In this document: positions 62,925-64,000 of the stretch, piece by piece
How positions within the stretch are numbered: the first letter of the stretch is position 1
Layout: the number at the start of each line of letters is the position of its first letter
Source of the DNA: Paenibacillus glycanilyticus NBRC 16618
Lineage (GTDB): Bacteria > Bacillota > Bacilli > Paenibacillales > Paenibacillaceae
DNA: 64,000 nt
NCBI RefSeq assembly: GCF_004000805.1
Contig: NZ_BILY01000002.1
Location: 186,001-250,000, forward strand
Direction: 5' to 3'
Made by a program: the position numbers and the translations under genes
Notes under the pieces: model-generated
What the model was told of the DNA's origin: nothing
Databases searched by the model: none
What the model saw: the letters and a program-made list of their open reading frames with translations, nothing else

Positions 62925-63494
62925 ATGCCCTATACCAAAGCCCATAAACTAAATATCCGCGAGAAAATCGTTCAAAATGCCGCCAATGAATTCCGCCAGA
63001 AGGGTATCAAGGAAGTTAGCGTTCCTCAGATCATGAAGGGGGCCGGCTTAACGCATGGCGGTTTCTATGCCCATTTCGCGAATAAAGATCAACTCGTGGC
63101 CGAAGCTTGCCGGAAAGCCATCGAAGAGACGATTAATCTTCTTCAAGGAGCTACGGTCCGGAAAGAAGAGGCTGCCAAATTACAAACCGTCATCGATTAT
63201 TACCTCAGCACCACGCATCGGGATCAACGGGAAATCAGCTGCATCCTCCCTACGCTGTCCAGCGAAATCTCCCGTTCTTCGGAAGAAATTAGAGAAGCGT
63301 TTACTTTGGAGGTCACCCGGTTTTTCAGCTTCATAGCGGGAATGATCGGAAAAGACAATGAAAAAAGCATGGCCATTGTAAGCTCTATGGTTGGCGCCTT
63401 GTTACTAGCCCGTTCGGTTAACGATCCCGAATTAAGCCAGAATATTTTGGAGGCCAGCAAGCGATATGCCAAAGAAATGGCAGCCTTGCAATAA
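62925..63494 (+). CDS. TetR-family regulator divergent from the flavoenzyme
   Basis: A 189-residue regulator with the N-terminal helix-turn-helix (about 28-50, VSVPQIMKGAGLTHGGFYAHFANKDQL) and a helical sensor domain containing Cys near 105. The GGFYAHF form is typical of the AcrR/NemR-like group, some of which sense electrophiles through cysteine; that role is inference. The ATG at 62925 is 11 bases after AGGAG; closer GTG and TTG codons are too near it. Confidence 0.88.
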   Translation: MPYTKAHKLNIREKIVQNAANEFRQKGIKEVSVPQIMKGAGLTHGGFYAHFANKDQLVAEACRKAIEETINLLQGATVRKEEAAKLQTVIDYYLSTTHRDQREISCILPTLSSEISRSSEEIREAFTLEVTRFFSFIAGMIGKDNEKSMAIVSSMVGALLLARSVNDPELSQNILEASKRYAKEMAALQ

Positions 63495-63632
63495 GTCATT
63501 CAAGCTGCTCGAGGACGTCATATTAATATATTGTTAAGTTTATAAAAAAAGGTAAGTAGCGTTGCAACCTTTTATGGAAAAGCCCGTCTATGAGGAAGGA
63601 ACGTTCCAAAAACTTGATGAGGTGATTCCAGC

Positions 63633-64000
63633 ATGACGAAAAAATCCAAATTCGTTACTTTAGCAGCTACAGCCGTACTTACCCTGTCCATTGCCGGACA
63701 GAGCTTTGCGGCAACAAATCCGTTCTCGGATATTGCCAATGTACCCGCTAAGGATAAAATTGCGGCTTTGCAAAATAAAGGCCTGGTGCAAGGCGTTGGC
63801 GAAGATCGCTACTTCCCTAACGCAACGCTGACGGCTGCACAAGGCATTCAGCTTATTGTTAATGCTCTTGATCTGAACATCGATACGCTTCGTTTCTTCA
63901 AAGAGCCTCACGCTACGGACTATTTCCCGAAAGCAGACGATAATGCTTGGTATGCGGATGCGCTTATCATTGCGGCTAACAATAACATTGGCTTGCCGAA
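63633..64000 (+). CDS. Secreted S-layer homology domain protein (runs off the right edge)
   Basis: About 122 residues are visible. A signal peptide (1-26, ending SFAA) is followed by an SLH-type domain (about 30-80, NPFSDIANVPAKDKIAALQNKGLVQG) and the start of a second (PKADDNAWYADALIIAANN). GAGGTG precedes the ATG. SLH domains bind the wall; the rest of the protein is outside the window. Confidence 0.85.
   Translation, partial: MTKKSKFVTLAATAVLTLSIAGQSFAATNPFSDIANVPAKDKIAALQNKGLVQGVGEDRYFPNATLTAAQGIQLIVNALDLNIDTLRFFKEPHATDYFPKADDNAWYADALIIAANNNIGLP

Overview
The window reads as chromosomal DNA of a spore-forming Gram-positive of the Paenibacillus/Cohnella type (inferred). The signs are strong GGAGG ribosome-binding sites, frequent TTG and GTG starts, a gerA-type germination operon, SLH-anchored exoproteins, many AraC regulators, YesM/YesN-type two-component pairs, and LplB/YtcP-type sugar permeases paired with lipoprotein solute-binding proteins. 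No rRNA, tRNA, insertion sequence, prophage or CRISPR array was seen.

Layout. 0-12.7 kb: an unrecognised truncated gene behind a three-copy palindromic repeat, a nucleoside deaminase, small membrane proteins, an LTA synthase-family protein, a TetR/YhgE pair with shared operator-like sites, a DUF2500-like protein, LacI divergent from manA and a zinc-type ROK fructokinase, and a three-gene operon of unknown function. 12.8-20.4 kb: a four-gene spore germination operon, a chemoreceptor, then hxlR-hxlA-hxlB for formaldehyde fixation by the ribulose monophosphate pathway. 20.5-54 kb: a large carbohydrate-use region. It holds a GH8 exo-oligoxylanase with an AraC regulator and a complete ABC importer; a ManD-like enolase-superfamily dehydratase with an NAD-dependent epimerase; a GH3 glucosidase with a PA14 insert; an oxidoreductase; a second ABC importer whose operon ends in a 1979-residue surface enzyme (two duplicated N-terminal modules, two beta-helix domains, CBM9-like, three SLH); a MATE exporter; a solute-binding protein/histidine kinase/response regulator set wrapped around a GH38 alpha-mannosidase; an HPr-like protein lacking the phosphorylatable histidine; and a GH43. 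54-64 kb: AraC regulators, an Atu4866-like protein, a short-chain dehydrogenase split by an in-frame amber codon, glycogen phosphorylase, paiA, an EamA transporter, a dihydrolipoyl dehydrogenase-like flavoenzyme divergent from a TetR, and the start of another SLH protein.

How it works together (inference): surface enzymes cut plant or fungal polysaccharide, two importers bring in oligosaccharides, cytoplasmic GH8, GH3, GH43 and GH38 enzymes finish them, and ManA and fructokinase feed the hexoses into glycolysis. Control appears local, by AraC, LacI and YesMN-type regulators, with two candidate catabolite (cre) sites.

The least explained features are non-coding. They are a 68-bp-period palindromic repeat array with a degenerate copy 9.5 kb away, two long imperfect palindromes, a cluster of inverted short repeats, and several clean operator-like palindromes next to regulator genes.
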